DNA from: a virus
Strand: one strand, 5' to 3'
IMG/VR virus record: IMGVR_UViG_3300006916_000228
Coordinates: 1 to 30,209 of that record
DNA: 30,209 bases
The notes below the pieces were generated by a model, which worked only from the letters and a program-made list of their open reading frames with translations, made no database searches and was not told the DNA's origin. Shown one piece after another: positions 5,382 through 12,688 of the stretch (position 1 is the stretch's first letter; every line of letters starts with the position of its first letter). The position numbers and the translations under genes were made by a program.

Positions 5382-6858
5382 CATTGATGACGCGGTGCTC
5401 GCTCGCAGCTACCCTGCGGGCTTCGCCCGTTATGCGAGCTTCGGGAAATGGGAGATCGCGGATCACCTGCTGCTGATTCAAGCCTACCTGTTAGAGCTTG
5501 TTTACGGAGACATCGACAACCTCATCATCTCCATGCCGCCACGGCACGGGAAGTCGATGTTCGTGAGCACGTATTTCCCATGCTGGTATCTGGGCACGCA
5601 CCCAAATCACAACGTCATCCTCGCGTCATACGAGGCAGGGCTCGCGTCGATGTTCGGGGGACGTGTCCGCGATCTGATGGCAGAGTTCGGCGCGAGTCTA
5701 TGGGGCCTGCGGGTCCGACCTGACAAGCGAGCCGCGAGCGATTGGGAGCTAGTCGGCAAAGGCGCGGACGGCACGCCGGTCGTCGGCGGCATGAGATCAG
5801 CAGGCGTCGGGTCGGGTGTTACAGGACGAGGCGCGAACCTCGTCATCATCGACGACCCCGTGAAAGACGCGGAGCAGGCGCAGAGCGAGAGGTATCGGCA
5901 GCGGGTCTGGGACTGGTATCTCGCCACGCTGTTCACACGTCGCGAACCCGGCTGCAAGCAGTTGTGTGTGATGACTCGCTGGCATGAGGACGATCTGGCT
6001 GGACGGCTCAAGGATCGGGCTGAGGAGCAGGCGGGCATCCAGTGGCACGAACTCTCTCTTCCCGCAATCGCTGAGGAGAAAGACGAGGGCGACGAACTCG
6101 GGCGCTCGCTCAACGATGTTCTATGGCCGGAACGCTGGCCGATCGACCAGTTGGAAACGGTACGCGGTACCATGTCGGCCTACTGGTTCGGGGCGCTGTA
6201 TCAGCAGCGACCGGCACCAGCCGAGGGTAACATCTTCCGGCGCGACTGGTGGAGGTTCTGGGTGCCGCCAGAGCTAGAGGGCAAGCTGCCGCCTGTGCGC
6301 CTGTCGGGTACAGACAAAGCCGCTGAGGTCATTGTGCGTCCCGAGATGCAGCGCGTGGCGCAGTCGTGGGATCTGACCTTCAAGAAGGGCGAGGACACCG
6401 CGTTCGTCGTCGGGCAGACGTGGGGGCGAGCAGGGCCTGACGCTTACCTGCTCGACGAGGACCGCGCTCGTCGTAGCTTCCCCGAGACTGTCGATGCCGT
6501 GCGCTCGTTCGCGCAGCGATGGGATGAGGTGTCGGCTATCTGGATCGAAGACGCGGCAAACGCGCAGGCAACGATGGCGGTCTTGGCTGGCGAGGTGCCG
6601 GGGATGATCCCGGTGCGTGTTGAGGGCAGCAAGGAGGATCGTGCTCTGGCGATCAGCGCGTACCCGGAGGCGGGCAACGTCGTCCTGCCACATCCTGCGG
6701 TCGCTCCGTGGGTGGTCGATTATATTGAGGAACTCGCTAGTTTCCCTAATGGCCGATACGCAGACCGTGTGGATTGCACGAGTCAGGCGCTCCGCAGAAT
6801 ATTTACGACGGAGGAGAAGAAGCGCCTCGTCTGGGGGAAGCGACATCATCGGAGGTAG
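5365..6858 (+). CDS. terL: Terminase large subunit
   Basis: About 497 residues from GTG 5365. The N-terminal ATPase has Walker A SMPPRHGKS, Walker B LVIIDDPVKD and the MTRWHEDDLAGRL segment typical of this terminase class; the C-terminal RNase-H-like nuclease has QSWDLTF, WIEDAANA and ADRVDCTSQAL. It cuts concatemeric DNA and pumps it through the portal. The reading frame extends upstream to a GTG at 5224, but those residues are Ser/Arg-rich shadow of terS; the family usually begins about 12 residues before LARSYP, so GTG 5365, overlapping the terS stop, fits best (no clear ribosome-binding site, so translational coupling is likely). It ends 3 bases before the portal start. Confidence 0.93.
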   Translation: MIALADIDDAVLARSYPAGFARYASFGKWEIADHLLLIQAYLLELVYGDIDNLIISMPPRHGKSMFVSTYFPCWYLGTHPNHNVILASYEAGLASMFGGRVRDLMAEFGASLWGLRVRPDKRAASDWELVGKGADGTPVVGGMRSAGVGSGVTGRGANLVIIDDPVKDAEQAQSERYRQRVWDWYLATLFTRREPGCKQLCVMTRWHEDDLAGRLKDRAEEQAGIQWHELSLPAIAEEKDEGDELGRSLNDVLWPERWPIDQLETVRGTMSAYWFGALYQQRPAPAEGNIFRRDWWRFWVPPELEGKLPPVRLSGTDKAAEVIVRPEMQRVAQSWDLTFKKGEDTAFVVGQTWGRAGPDAYLLDEDRARRSFPETVDAVRSFAQRWDEVSAIWIEDAANAQATMAVLAGEVPGMIPVRVEGSKEDRALAISAYPEAGNVVLPHPAVAPWVVDYIEELASFPNGRYADRVDCTSQALRRIFTTEEKKRLVWGKRHHRR

Positions 6859-6861
6859 GAC

Positions 6862-8190
6862 ATGGCAGTCGGTATGATGCGGGCGCTAGGCGATTTGGCG
6901 ACCCGCATGGGCATCTCGGGCAAGCTCGGGCAGACCTACAAAGGCGACCGGGATCTATACACGACATTCGGGTATCGTCGTGACCCCGACTTCAACACGT
7001 ATCTCGACTACTACCTGCGCGGCGACATCGCTGCGCGTGTCGTGGATATGGCACCGAAGGCGTCGTGGCGACACGCTCCGATCGTGAGAGCCTACGGAGA
7101 CGACGGTGGCGCGTTCGGTGACACGATCGCGATGCTCGACGACCGAGTGCGTTGTTGGCATCACCTGTCGCGCTTGGACGAGATCAGCGGCATCGGTCAG
7201 TTCGGGGTGGTGCTGATCGGGACGCGAGGCGGGCCGGTCACACAAGAGCCGGTCGGCCTGACTTCGCCCGAGGACATCATGTACCTGCGGGCATACCATC
7301 AAGGCTCGGTCGAGATCAAGGAGTGGGAGGAGGACACCACCTCGTCGCGCTACGGACTGCCGAAGGTCTACGAGATCCAGATGCAAGGCACGACGACCGA
7401 CTCCTCCTCACGCACGACGACAAACCCGTCCCTGCTCGTGCCGTGGCAGCGGATCATCCACGTGGCCGAGCAGACGATTGAGGATCAAGTCTACGGACAG
7501 CCGAGACTCGCTCGCGTGCTCAACCGAGTCGATGATCTCAGCAAGGTTCTCGGCGCGTCAGCCGAGTTGTACTGGCAGAACATCGCGGGTATATGGCACG
7601 CCAACGTCGGCGCAGACATCGACGTGTCCGACGAGGATCTCGAAGCGTTTGAGGACGACATTCTCGCGGCTCGGCATGGCCTTACCCGACTCATCCAGAC
7701 GCGAGGCGTGGACCTCGACGCGATCACTGGAGCGCCTGTCGATCCGCGTGGCGTGTACGACTCGCTGCGTCAGGTGATCTCTGCGGCTGCGGACATCCCC
7801 GAACGTGTCCTGTTCGGTAGTGAGCGCGGCCAGCTTGCCGCCGACCAAGATCAGCGCGAGTGGCAGGCACGCATCGCGTCAAGACAAGAGCAGCACGTCG
7901 AGCCGAACATCGTGCGTGCGTTCATCGACCGGCTGATCGACTTGGGCGCGATTGAGACGCCCGCAGACGGCTACGATGTGATGTGGCCTCCGATCGATGC
8001 GCCATCGACGGCAGACCGCGCAGAGACGGCTCAGAAGTTCGCAGACGCGATCGCGAAGGTTGCGCCAGCGGGCGCAGCGGATCTCGTCATGCCGTCGTGG
8101 GAGTTCCGGCAGCACGTGCTCGGGCTCGACCCGGTGCCGCCTGAGATGCCCGAAGGCTTCGATCTGATGATCGACGATGAGGAGGACTAG
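6862..8190 (+). CDS. Portal protein (DUF1073 type)
   Basis: A 442-residue protein with the DUF1073/anti-CBASS-like portal signature: YTTFGYRRDPDFNTYLDYYLR followed by GDIAARVVDMAPKASWR near the N-terminus, then an internal wing/stem region (VPWQRIIHVAEQ, PERVLFGSERGQLAADQDQREW) and an acidic C-terminus. The portal ring is the DNA channel at the capsid vertex and docks terminase. The GGAGGT ribosome-binding site overlaps the terL stop. Pfam names this N-terminal family after Acb1, but no 2H-phosphoesterase (HxT/HxS) domain follows, so I see no anti-CBASS enzyme here. Position directly after terL supports the call. Confidence 0.88.
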   Translation: MAVGMMRALGDLATRMGISGKLGQTYKGDRDLYTTFGYRRDPDFNTYLDYYLRGDIAARVVDMAPKASWRHAPIVRAYGDDGGAFGDTIAMLDDRVRCWHHLSRLDEISGIGQFGVVLIGTRGGPVTQEPVGLTSPEDIMYLRAYHQGSVEIKEWEEDTTSSRYGLPKVYEIQMQGTTTDSSSRTTTNPSLLVPWQRIIHVAEQTIEDQVYGQPRLARVLNRVDDLSKVLGASAELYWQNIAGIWHANVGADIDVSDEDLEAFEDDILAARHGLTRLIQTRGVDLDAITGAPVDPRGVYDSLRQVISAAADIPERVLFGSERGQLAADQDQREWQARIASRQEQHVEPNIVRAFIDRLIDLGAIETPADGYDVMWPPIDAPSTADRAETAQKFADAIAKVAPAGAADLVMPSWEFRQHVLGLDPVPPEMPEGFDLMIDDEED

Positions 8191-8370
8191 GTGCCGCTCT
8201 ATCACTACACCTGCACAAGCTGCGGCAAGAGTCTGGAAGCCTTGCGACCTATCAACCAACGCAACGAGCTACCGCGCTGCTCATGCGGCAGTGTGATGGA
8301 ACGGGCAGGGATCGAACTACAGAAGCGACCCCGCGTGCAGGGCGGCACGTCGATCAAGTACCGGAACTGA
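8191..8370 (+). CDS. FmdB-like zinc ribbon miniprotein
   Basis: A 59-residue protein starting at GTG directly after the portal stop, with GAGGAGG 6 bases upstream. It reads VPLYHYTCTSCGKSLEALRP and continues to CSCGSVMERAGI, which is the FmdB/CxxC zinc-ribbon pattern: PLY-x-Y at the start, one CxxC and one CxC pair, and a basic C-terminal tail. Zinc ribbons of this kind occur between portal and minor head genes in other phages (from memory); their role is unknown and may be structural or regulatory. Its short length and GTG start make it easy to miss. Confidence 0.75.
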   Translation: MPLYHYTCTSCGKSLEALRPINQRNELPRCSCGSVMERAGIELQKRPRVQGGTSIKYRN

Positions 8371-8379
8371 GGATGCTAG

Positions 8380-8574
8380 ATGTCAGCATGGCACACGCGG
8401 ACCTACACCGACCCATCGACCGGCGAGATCGTAGCGCGGTACGTCAGCCTCGACGGCGAACTCTGGATGCAGGCGCTCACCGATGATGATGTCGTTAAGC
8501 GTGAGGAGTCGCGGCGGTCTGTCCGCAGCGCAGCACCTCAAGCGGATCAGGGCGAGCGCCCAGCACAGGACTGA
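8380..8574 (+). CDS. Small protein of unknown function
   Basis: A 64-residue protein with TGAGGA as ribosome-binding site. The N-terminal half (SAWHTRTYTDPSTGEIVARY, then VSLDGELWMQAL) looks like a small beta fold; the C-terminal half is charged and Gln/Ala-rich. Its last about 90 bases overlap the start of the minor head protein in another frame, so either the overlap is real or that gene starts later than drawn. I do not recognise a family. Confidence 0.6.
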   Translation: MSAWHTRTYTDPSTGEIVARYVSLDGELWMQALTDDDVVKREESRRSVRSAAPQADQGERPAQD

Positions 8575-9385
8575 CCCGTCAGGTACATCGGGGATCGTCC
8601 GGTCATATCAAGCGGACCTGAAGCGTCGATGGGCTCGGATCGAATCGCTGATCTGGCAGACGCTCGTCAGGAACGATGCGCTCAACCCGCTGCCCCGTGC
8701 GGCGGCGAATCCGGCGCGACGGTTCCCGAGCGATCCCGGCCTCCAGAACGAGGCATTCATGGCGTGGCTGAACAACGCGCTAGACGACGAGGTACTCGAA
8801 GTTGTGCGCGGCCCACAGGGCGCGATCACACGCAACACGCGCTGGCAGGATGTCTATGTCCGCGCAGGCTTCTCTCGTGGCGCACAGCACGCCGAGGAGG
8901 CCATGAGACGCGCAGGGATACCGTTCCCCGAGCAAACAGCCGAGCAACTGTTTCGCATCCCTACGAACGCCGCCACGCTCGCGAACCTCTACTCGCGTCA
9001 GTTCAACGAGCTTCAGGGTATCACGCAGTCGGCCAGCCAGCAGATCGGGCGCATCCTGACGCAAGGGCTCGCGACTGGTCAGGGTCCGCGTGAGATGGCT
9101 CGCGAGATGCGGCGAGCGGTGCAGACGATCGGCAGGAATCGCTCGGTCACGATGGCCCGCACAGAGATCATCAACGCGCACGCAGAGTCTACGCTGAACC
9201 GTTACGCGGACGCAGGCGTCGATGGCGTGACCGCGCAGGCCGAGTTCCTCACAGCACAGGACGATCTCGTCTGCCCCGAGTGCCAAGCCCTAGAGACGGG
9301 CGAGGCGTTGGCGCTCGACGAAGCACGCGGGATCATCCCGGTACATCCGAATTGCAGGTGTGTATGGCTTCCAGTGGTAGGGTGA
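8483..9385 (+). CDS. Minor head protein, SPP1 gp7 / Mu gpF type
   Basis: A protein of up to 300 residues. The C-terminal half has the family signature: VTMARTEIINAHAESTLNRY, then QAEFLTAQDDLVCPECQALE and the closing HPNCRC metal-binding-like motif. The N-terminal half (YQADLKRRWARIESLIWQTLV) matches the helical start of these proteins. SPP1 gp7-type proteins bind the portal, are packaged in the procapsid and help DNA exit. Three consecutive ATGs (8483, 8486, 8489) can start it; all overlap the previous gene and none has a strong ribosome-binding site, so the exact start is uncertain. Confidence 0.85.
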   Translation: MMMSLSVRSRGGLSAAQHLKRIRASAQHRTDPSGTSGIVRSYQADLKRRWARIESLIWQTLVRNDALNPLPRAAANPARRFPSDPGLQNEAFMAWLNNALDDEVLEVVRGPQGAITRNTRWQDVYVRAGFSRGAQHAEEAMRRAGIPFPEQTAEQLFRIPTNAATLANLYSRQFNELQGITQSASQQIGRILTQGLATGQGPREMAREMRRAVQTIGRNRSVTMARTEIINAHAESTLNRYADAGVDGVTAQAEFLTAQDDLVCPECQALETGEALALDEARGIIPVHPNCRCVWLPVVG

Positions 9386-9387
9386 CG

Positions 9388-9621
9388 ATGAGCAAACGAC
9401 GGGCAGACATCGGACAGACAGCGAACGAGATCGTGGCCGAGCGGATCGTCGCGTTCCTGAATGGCTCGAACTTCACGGGCACGATCGTCTTCAACTGCAA
9501 CAGCGGACAGATCCGCAACATCGAAACGCATCACAAGACCCGCACCGACGATCTGGTCGAGGAGTACCACAACGGGAACGGCAAGGTGGACACTGCGGAG
9601 CTTCTCGCGAAGTATTTGTGA
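9388..9621 (+). CDS. Small head-module protein, unknown
   Basis: A 77-residue protein that starts 2 bases after the minor head gene stop. It begins with a basic helix (SKRRADIGQTANEIVAERIV), followed by AFLNGSNFTGTIVFNCNSGQ and a charged C-terminus (HHKTRTDDLVEEY). It has no signal peptide, transmembrane segment or known motif. Codon use matches its neighbours. Its location suggests a structural or regulatory helper of head assembly, but that is inference from position only. Confidence 0.65.
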   Translation: MSKRRADIGQTANEIVAERIVAFLNGSNFTGTIVFNCNSGQIRNIETHHKTRTDDLVEEYHNGNGKVDTAELLAKYL

Positions 9622-9629
9622 TGAACTGA

Positions 9630-9653
9630 CCGCGAGCGTGACGGCACTCGCGG
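9630..9653 (+). other. Intergenic hairpin
   Basis: CCGCGAG pairs perfectly with CTCGCGG around a 10-nt loop in the 60-base gap before the phosphoesterase gene. No T-run follows, so it is not a standard terminator; it could stabilise or attenuate the transcript. Confidence 0.4.
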
Positions 9654-9681
9654 CGACTCCGACTCGAAGGGTGAGGCAGCT

Positions 9682-10941
9682 ATGCCGTCAGCTTGGACAG
9701 ATGAGCAGGACCAGTTCATTCGGCACCGCGTGGATCTCGGATATACCAACGCGAAGATATGGGCCGAGTTCCGAGACAGGTTCCCCGGAGAGCGATCGCT
9801 CCCGGCAGTCGCGAAGCGTCGAACGGCGCTCCAAGCAAGGTTGGATAAGCCAGCCAAACAAATCTCGGAAGACATCACGATCAACGAGGATAAAGACGAC
9901 CTAGAGATACAGGTCGCAGCCTCGTGCAAGATCAAGACTGTCGATGATCTGATTGCGGCAGCGAAGATCGACCTGACGATCTGGGATATGCGCGACGGTG
10001 AGGCTCGCTCGCATTACGTGCCGATGCGGATTAACGACGAGCCCATCGTAGTCGAGACGAGATACGTGAGGGTTCGCTTCCGCAGGAAAGCCGCTGACCT
10101 GTTCGATCTCGCGCCAGCAGTCGTCAAAATCGTGCGGCCCAAGATCGCCAGACAGCGCAAACCGACCGCAGATGTGTCGGTCCACTTCGGAGACGTTCAT
10201 TACCCGCACCACGACGAGCGATGCCTGTCTATCCTGCACCAGATCCTAGAGATCACTGACCCGACCGTCGTCGTCGATCACGGTGACACGCTCGACGCCG
10301 AACAGCTCGGGCGCTGGGCGAAAGATCCTCACAACCGGGTCACGCTTGCTGACGAGATCCGCATGGGCGTTGAGCACTTCGGGCGCATCTCCTCGTTGAC
10401 CCGATCGGACTGTCAGCACATCTGGCTAGAGGGCAACCACGAGGACCGACTGAGGCGCACGATCTGGGACATGGCCGACCGTCGTGCGGCGGGTGAGCTA
10501 CTGACCCTTCCGACTGTTCGCGACGCGCTCCAGTGGGGCAGCTTGCTCGGGCTCGACTCGCTCGGCTGGGAGCAGTACCCGTACCAAGCGACACACGACC
10601 GCCGCAACTTCTGTCTGCTGTTCGACCGCATCGTCTGCAAGCACGGCGCATCGACCGGGGCGCATCCAGCACAGGCCGAGTTCAAGAAGTACGGCAAGAG
10701 CGGCATCAGCGGACACACGCACAAGATGGCGAGCCACCATCACCGCGACTGGAACGGTCAGCTACGCTGGACGTGCCTCGGGCTCATGGGCCGCATCCGC
10801 GAGGACTACGTGGATCACGCAGCTTGGCAGCAATCGCTCGCGGTCGTCACGTGGTCGAAAGACAAAAGCCGGTGGGGCATGGAGCACGTGCAGATCATCG
10901 ACGGTGAGTGCCACTTCCGAGGCCAGCGTCTCGTCGGTTGA
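9682..10941 (+). CDS. Calcineurin-like metallophosphoesterase with Myb-like N-terminus
   Basis: A 419-residue protein. Residues 1-50 (WTDEQDQFIRHRVDLGYTNA with LPAVAKRRTAL) resemble a Myb/SANT-type DNA-binding helix bundle. Residues about 165-410 are a metallophosphoesterase with all four metal motifs in order: GDVHYPHHD, DHGDTLD, GNHEDRLRR and SGHTHKM. The two metals would hydrolyse phosphomono- or diesters; the substrate is unknown. A phosphoesterase in the head module could process DNA ends or nucleic acid during packaging, but this is inference. It ends just before operator/promoter copy 2, so it is probably the last gene of the packaging transcript before the small-gene island. Confidence 0.85.
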   Translation: MPSAWTDEQDQFIRHRVDLGYTNAKIWAEFRDRFPGERSLPAVAKRRTALQARLDKPAKQISEDITINEDKDDLEIQVAASCKIKTVDDLIAAAKIDLTIWDMRDGEARSHYVPMRINDEPIVVETRYVRVRFRRKAADLFDLAPAVVKIVRPKIARQRKPTADVSVHFGDVHYPHHDERCLSILHQILEITDPTVVVDHGDTLDAEQLGRWAKDPHNRVTLADEIRMGVEHFGRISSLTRSDCQHIWLEGNHEDRLRRTIWDMADRRAAGELLTLPTVRDALQWGSLLGLDSLGWEQYPYQATHDRRNFCLLFDRIVCKHGASTGAHPAQAEFKKYGKSGISGHTHKMASHHHRDWNGQLRWTCLGLMGRIREDYVDHAAWQQSLAVVTWSKDKSRWGMEHVQIIDGECHFRGQRLVG

Positions 10942-10949
10942 AACAGGGT

Positions 10950-10990
10950 GTTGACATCCTCAACAGTATGCTTAAGTTGATACCATCAAC
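10950..10990 (+). promoter_or_regulatory. Promoter with tandem operators, copy 2
   Basis: Two GTTGA-N5-TCAAC dyads at 10950-10964 and 10976-10990 are 26 bp apart, as in copies 1 and 3. TTGACA (10951-10956) inside the first dyad and TAAGTT (10973-10978) 16 bp later can act as -35/-10, so binding at both dyads would block the promoter. The 41 bp differ from copy 3 at only a few positions inside the first dyad. It drives the small-gene island from 11014. Function is inferred. Confidence 0.68.
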
Positions 10991-11013
10991 ACACCACCAC
11001 TAAGGAGATCACG

Positions 11014-11190
11014 ATGACGAACCCGACCGCTAGCCAGACCGAGCAGATGAACTTTGAGATGTTCTGCGAGCTTTGCTGGAGGATTCACCTGCGCGATGGT
11101 GGCACGGTGCGCGAGGCGATGGACACGGCGCTAGAGATGATGGTGGAGACTGCTCGCGAAATGGTCGCCAAGGCCGAGGGAGGCAACTGA
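11014..11190 (+). CDS. Small acidic helical protein with KAEGGN tail
   Basis: A 58-residue protein, first gene of the island, with AAGGAG ribosome-binding site in the shared leader CCACCAC-N-AAGGAGATC. It is helical and Met/Glu-rich (QMNFEMFCELCWRIHL, then TVREAMDTALEMMVETAREM) and ends AKAEGGN. The codons for that tail contain GGAGG, which serves as ribosome-binding site of the next gene (start 11192). No known domain; the FCELC pair might bind metal, but two Cys alone do not show that. Confidence 0.7.
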   Translation: MTNPTASQTEQMNFEMFCELCWRIHLRDGGTVREAMDTALEMMVETAREMVAKAEGGN

Positions 11191-11200
11191 GATGAGCACC
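11167..11200 (+). repeat. Coding/ribosome-binding junction repeat, copy A
   Basis: The bases encode the C-terminus AKAEGGN, a TGA stop and, one base later, the next start ATGAGCACC. GGAGG within the Glu-Gly-Gly codons is the ribosome-binding site for that start, 8 bases upstream. Other copies are at 11571-11604 and 13237-13267. Confidence 0.75.
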
Positions 11201-11398
11201 CCCCGAGTCACTTCCGCACCGAACATCGAAGACACCGACTGCGCCACCTGCGGCAAGCTCCTCGACGCCGACGGCGGCACCGTCTGGATCGTGGACCCAG
11301 ACGGCTGGGGCAACGTCACCTGCTCGCCCGACTGCGCCGACGAGGAAGCCTACGCACTGGCTGACCTGAACCCTGACACCAACTGGAGAGGGAACTGA
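11192..11398 (+). CDS. Cys-rich miniprotein (zinc-ribbon-like)
   Basis: A 68-residue acidic protein beginning MST, one base after the previous stop. It has CATCG near residue 17 and TCSPDCADEEAYAL later, giving four to five Cys in a CxxC...CxxxC arrangement that suits one zinc site. Gly/Asp-rich loops (LDADGGTVWIVDPDGWG) lie between. It ends NWRGN, and its last codons include the ribosome-binding site for 11400. Function unknown; such small zinc proteins in phages often act as regulators or inhibitors of host proteins, which is only a possibility here. Confidence 0.68.
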   Translation: MSTPRVTSAPNIEDTDCATCGKLLDADGGTVWIVDPDGWGNVTCSPDCADEEAYALADLNPDTNWRGN

Positions 11399-11399
11399 G

Positions 11400-11594
11400 A
11401 TGAGCACCTACCACTCATTCAAGGAGACTACGGTGCCCGGTCTTTCCGACGCCGACCGTGGCAAAGTCCACGCCCTCAACCCCCAGACGTTCAACGCGCT
11501 CTGTGGGTTCACAGGGGCATATCCCTGCGCCCCGCTTTCCATCACCTGCCAGAAGTGCGCGGCGATCATGGCGAAAGCCGAGGGAGGCAACTGA
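11400..11594 (+). CDS. Cys-containing miniprotein with KAEGGN tail
   Basis: A 64-residue protein beginning MST at a TGAG-ATG junction. It contains KVHALNPQTFNALCGF, then YPCAPLSITCQKCAAIMAK, four Cys with a terminal CxxC, so metal binding is possible. It ends AKAEGGN like two other, unrelated island proteins, because the end of its gene is the shared junction repeat that supplies the next gene's ribosome-binding site. No known family is apparent to me. Confidence 0.66.
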   Translation: MSTYHSFKETTVPGLSDADRGKVHALNPQTFNALCGFTGAYPCAPLSITCQKCAAIMAKAEGGN

Positions 11595-11604
11595 GATGAG
11601 CACC
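11571..11604 (+). repeat. Junction repeat, copy B
   Basis: Same layout as the copy at 11167: codons for AKAEGGN, TGA, G, then ATGAGCACC. Here the next frame is only 13 codons long (11596-11637). Confidence 0.75.
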
Positions 11605-11637
11605 GACCTACGAGCCGAGGAGTCGATGGATGGATGA
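11596..11637 (+). CDS. Possible 13-residue leader peptide
   Basis: The junction repeat at 11571-11604 leads to an ATG (11596) with a good ribosome-binding site, but the frame ends after MSTDLRAEESMDG at 11637. It overlaps the start of the next gene (11630) by 8 bases. It is either a remnant of a deleted island gene or a leader whose translation brings ribosomes to 11630, which itself lacks a clear ribosome-binding site. Confidence 0.4.
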   Translation: MSTDLRAEESMDG

Positions 11638-11842
11638 GCACCGGCACGACTTCATCAACCGCAAGTGCATCATCTGCGGGATCGGTCAGTGGCGATGCCT
11701 CACGTGCGGGCACTGGCTAGAAGAGGGGCAGAACTGCTACTTACCGTGGTGCGTAGAGAATCGGATCAGAGCTGCGCGGAGCATGGGCTGCTACGAGCTA
11801 CCGAAAGATGACGCGATGCCAGACTCAACCGGGACGCCGTGA
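11630..11842 (+). CDS. Cys-rich miniprotein with two CxxC knuckles
   Basis: A 70-residue protein with CIICG, then CLTCG, and two more Cys (NCYLPWC), about the number needed for one zinc cluster. The N-terminus is His-rich (MDEHRHDF). It overlaps a 13-residue open frame at its start and the next gene by GTGA at its end, so its translation is coupled on both sides. Six Cys plus nearby His suggest a zinc-binding protein; the target is unknown. An alternative ATG at 11634 opens a Ser/Ala-rich frame that looks like a shadow. Confidence 0.68.
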   Translation: MDEHRHDFINRKCIICGIGQWRCLTCGHWLEEGQNCYLPWCVENRIRAARSMGCYELPKDDAMPDSTGTP

Positions 11843-12084
11843 AGATCGTCACTGCCGACGAGTTCGACGAGTCGTCGGTCGAGCACGTATTGCTCGCGAT
11901 GCTGATGAACCTCGAATGGCACGGCGTTGCTCTCGGCGCTGAGGCGAGTTCAGGCGCAGAGGTGCCGCCGTGTAACGCCTACGTTCTCTGGCGTGCCGTG
12001 TGCGATCAGCTAGGTATCAACCATCGTGATAGATATGCGTGTCTAGTAGACGCGGGCGAGTACCGAACTGGAGGCAGCGGATGA
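11839..12084 (+). CDS. Small acidic protein, unknown function
   Basis: An 81-residue protein that starts with GTG at a GTGA overlap and ends at an ATGA overlap with the transglycosylase gene. Predicted mostly helical (SSVEHVLLAMLMNLEWHGVA) with a central Ala/Gly/Ser stretch and an acidic start (TADEFDE). No membrane span of holin type is evident, although the LLAMLMNL segment is hydrophobic. Being coupled to a lysis-type enzyme, it could be an accessory of lysis, but the sequence does not show this. Confidence 0.65.
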   Translation: MKIVTADEFDESSVEHVLLAMLMNLEWHGVALGAEASSGAEVPPCNAYVLWRAVCDQLGINHRDRYACLVDAGEYRTGGSG

Positions 12085-12605
12085 GAGTCGTAGTGATGGC
12101 GGCTACGATCGTCAGCGCAGCGTGTCACGCAGCGGAGCCCGAGCCGGTAGTGCTTGACCCGATCTACGCGGAGCCTGACCCGATCGCAGAGTACCTGCTA
12201 TCCGCTCGCTGGCATTGCGAGTTCGATCACTGCGCGGACAGCGACGACATCGACCGCATCGCTGACGCGATCCATCGACACAGTGCTCGTCTCGGCTTGC
12301 CCGTCGATCTGATGGTCGGCGTGATGATGGTCGAAGACCCGTGGCTCGACACTCTCGTCGTAAGCTCGGCAGGCGCTCGCGGTCTGTACCAAGTCATGCC
12401 GATGCACGCCGACGCTTGGGCCGAGTGTACTACGCCGCTGACGACGATAGAGGGCTCGGTCTGTCGCGGTGCCGAGGTGCTAGCCGACTTCCGACGCGGA
12501 CGCACGCTGACGCAGAGCCTCCTGCGCTACAACGGATGCAACCGACCGGGGCCGTGTCGCTCCTACCCAGACAAGGTTCTCCGAGAGGCCGCTCTGGTCG
12601 ATTGA
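12081..12605 (+). CDS. Exported SLT-type lytic transglycosylase
   Basis: A 174-residue protein starting at ATG 12081 (GGAGG 5 bases upstream, ATGA overlap). Residues 1-18 look like a signal sequence (MRVVVMAATIVSAACHA) with a poor lipobox around Cys15 or an AxA-type cleavage site. The rest is a lysozyme-like SLT domain: VEDPWLD with the catalytic Glu near residue 76, SSAGARGLYQVMP, and a C-terminal YNGC. Several Cys pairs suit an oxidising periplasm or cell surface. It would cleave peptidoglycan between MurNAc and GlcNAc. It sits in the regulated small-gene island, not in the tail; it is a candidate endolysin or cell-wall-modifying protein. Confidence 0.83.
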   Translation: MRVVVMAATIVSAACHAAEPEPVVLDPIYAEPDPIAEYLLSARWHCEFDHCADSDDIDRIADAIHRHSARLGLPVDLMVGVMMVEDPWLDTLVVSSAGARGLYQVMPMHADAWAECTTPLTTIEGSVCRGAEVLADFRRGRTLTQSLLRYNGCNRPGPCRSYPDKVLREAALVD

Positions 12606-12613
12606 TTTTTTTT
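12577..12613 (+). terminator. Possible terminator after the transglycosylase
   Basis: A short stem (CC-AGAG paired with CTCT-GG, one bulged G, loop GCCG) in the last codons is followed, after about 8 bases, by a run of eight T at 12606-12613 directly behind the stop codon. The stem-to-T distance is longer than ideal. It would insulate promoter copy 3, which starts 10 bases later. Confidence 0.35.
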
Positions 12614-12623
12614 CTCCGCACCT

Positions 12624-12664
12624 GTTGACACCCTCAACAGTATGCTTAAGTTGATACCATCAAC
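12624..12664 (+). promoter_or_regulatory. Promoter with tandem operators, copy 3
   Basis: Dyads GTTGA-N5-TCAAC at 12624-12638 and 12650-12664, 26 bp apart, with TTGACA (12625-12630) in the first and TAAGTT (12647-12652) 16 bp later. The segment between and including the second dyad matches copy 2 base for base. It precedes 12689 with the same CCACCAC leader and an AGGAGA ribosome-binding site. Having its own promoter here splits the island into two transcripts. Confidence 0.68.
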
Positions 12665-12688
12665 CACCACTTACAGGAGACCAGACAG

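Noticed and set aside
6862-8190. Anti-CBASS (Acb1) enzyme
   Set aside because: The database name of the N-terminal family suggests it, but no catalytic HxT/HxS pair is present; it is a portal protein.
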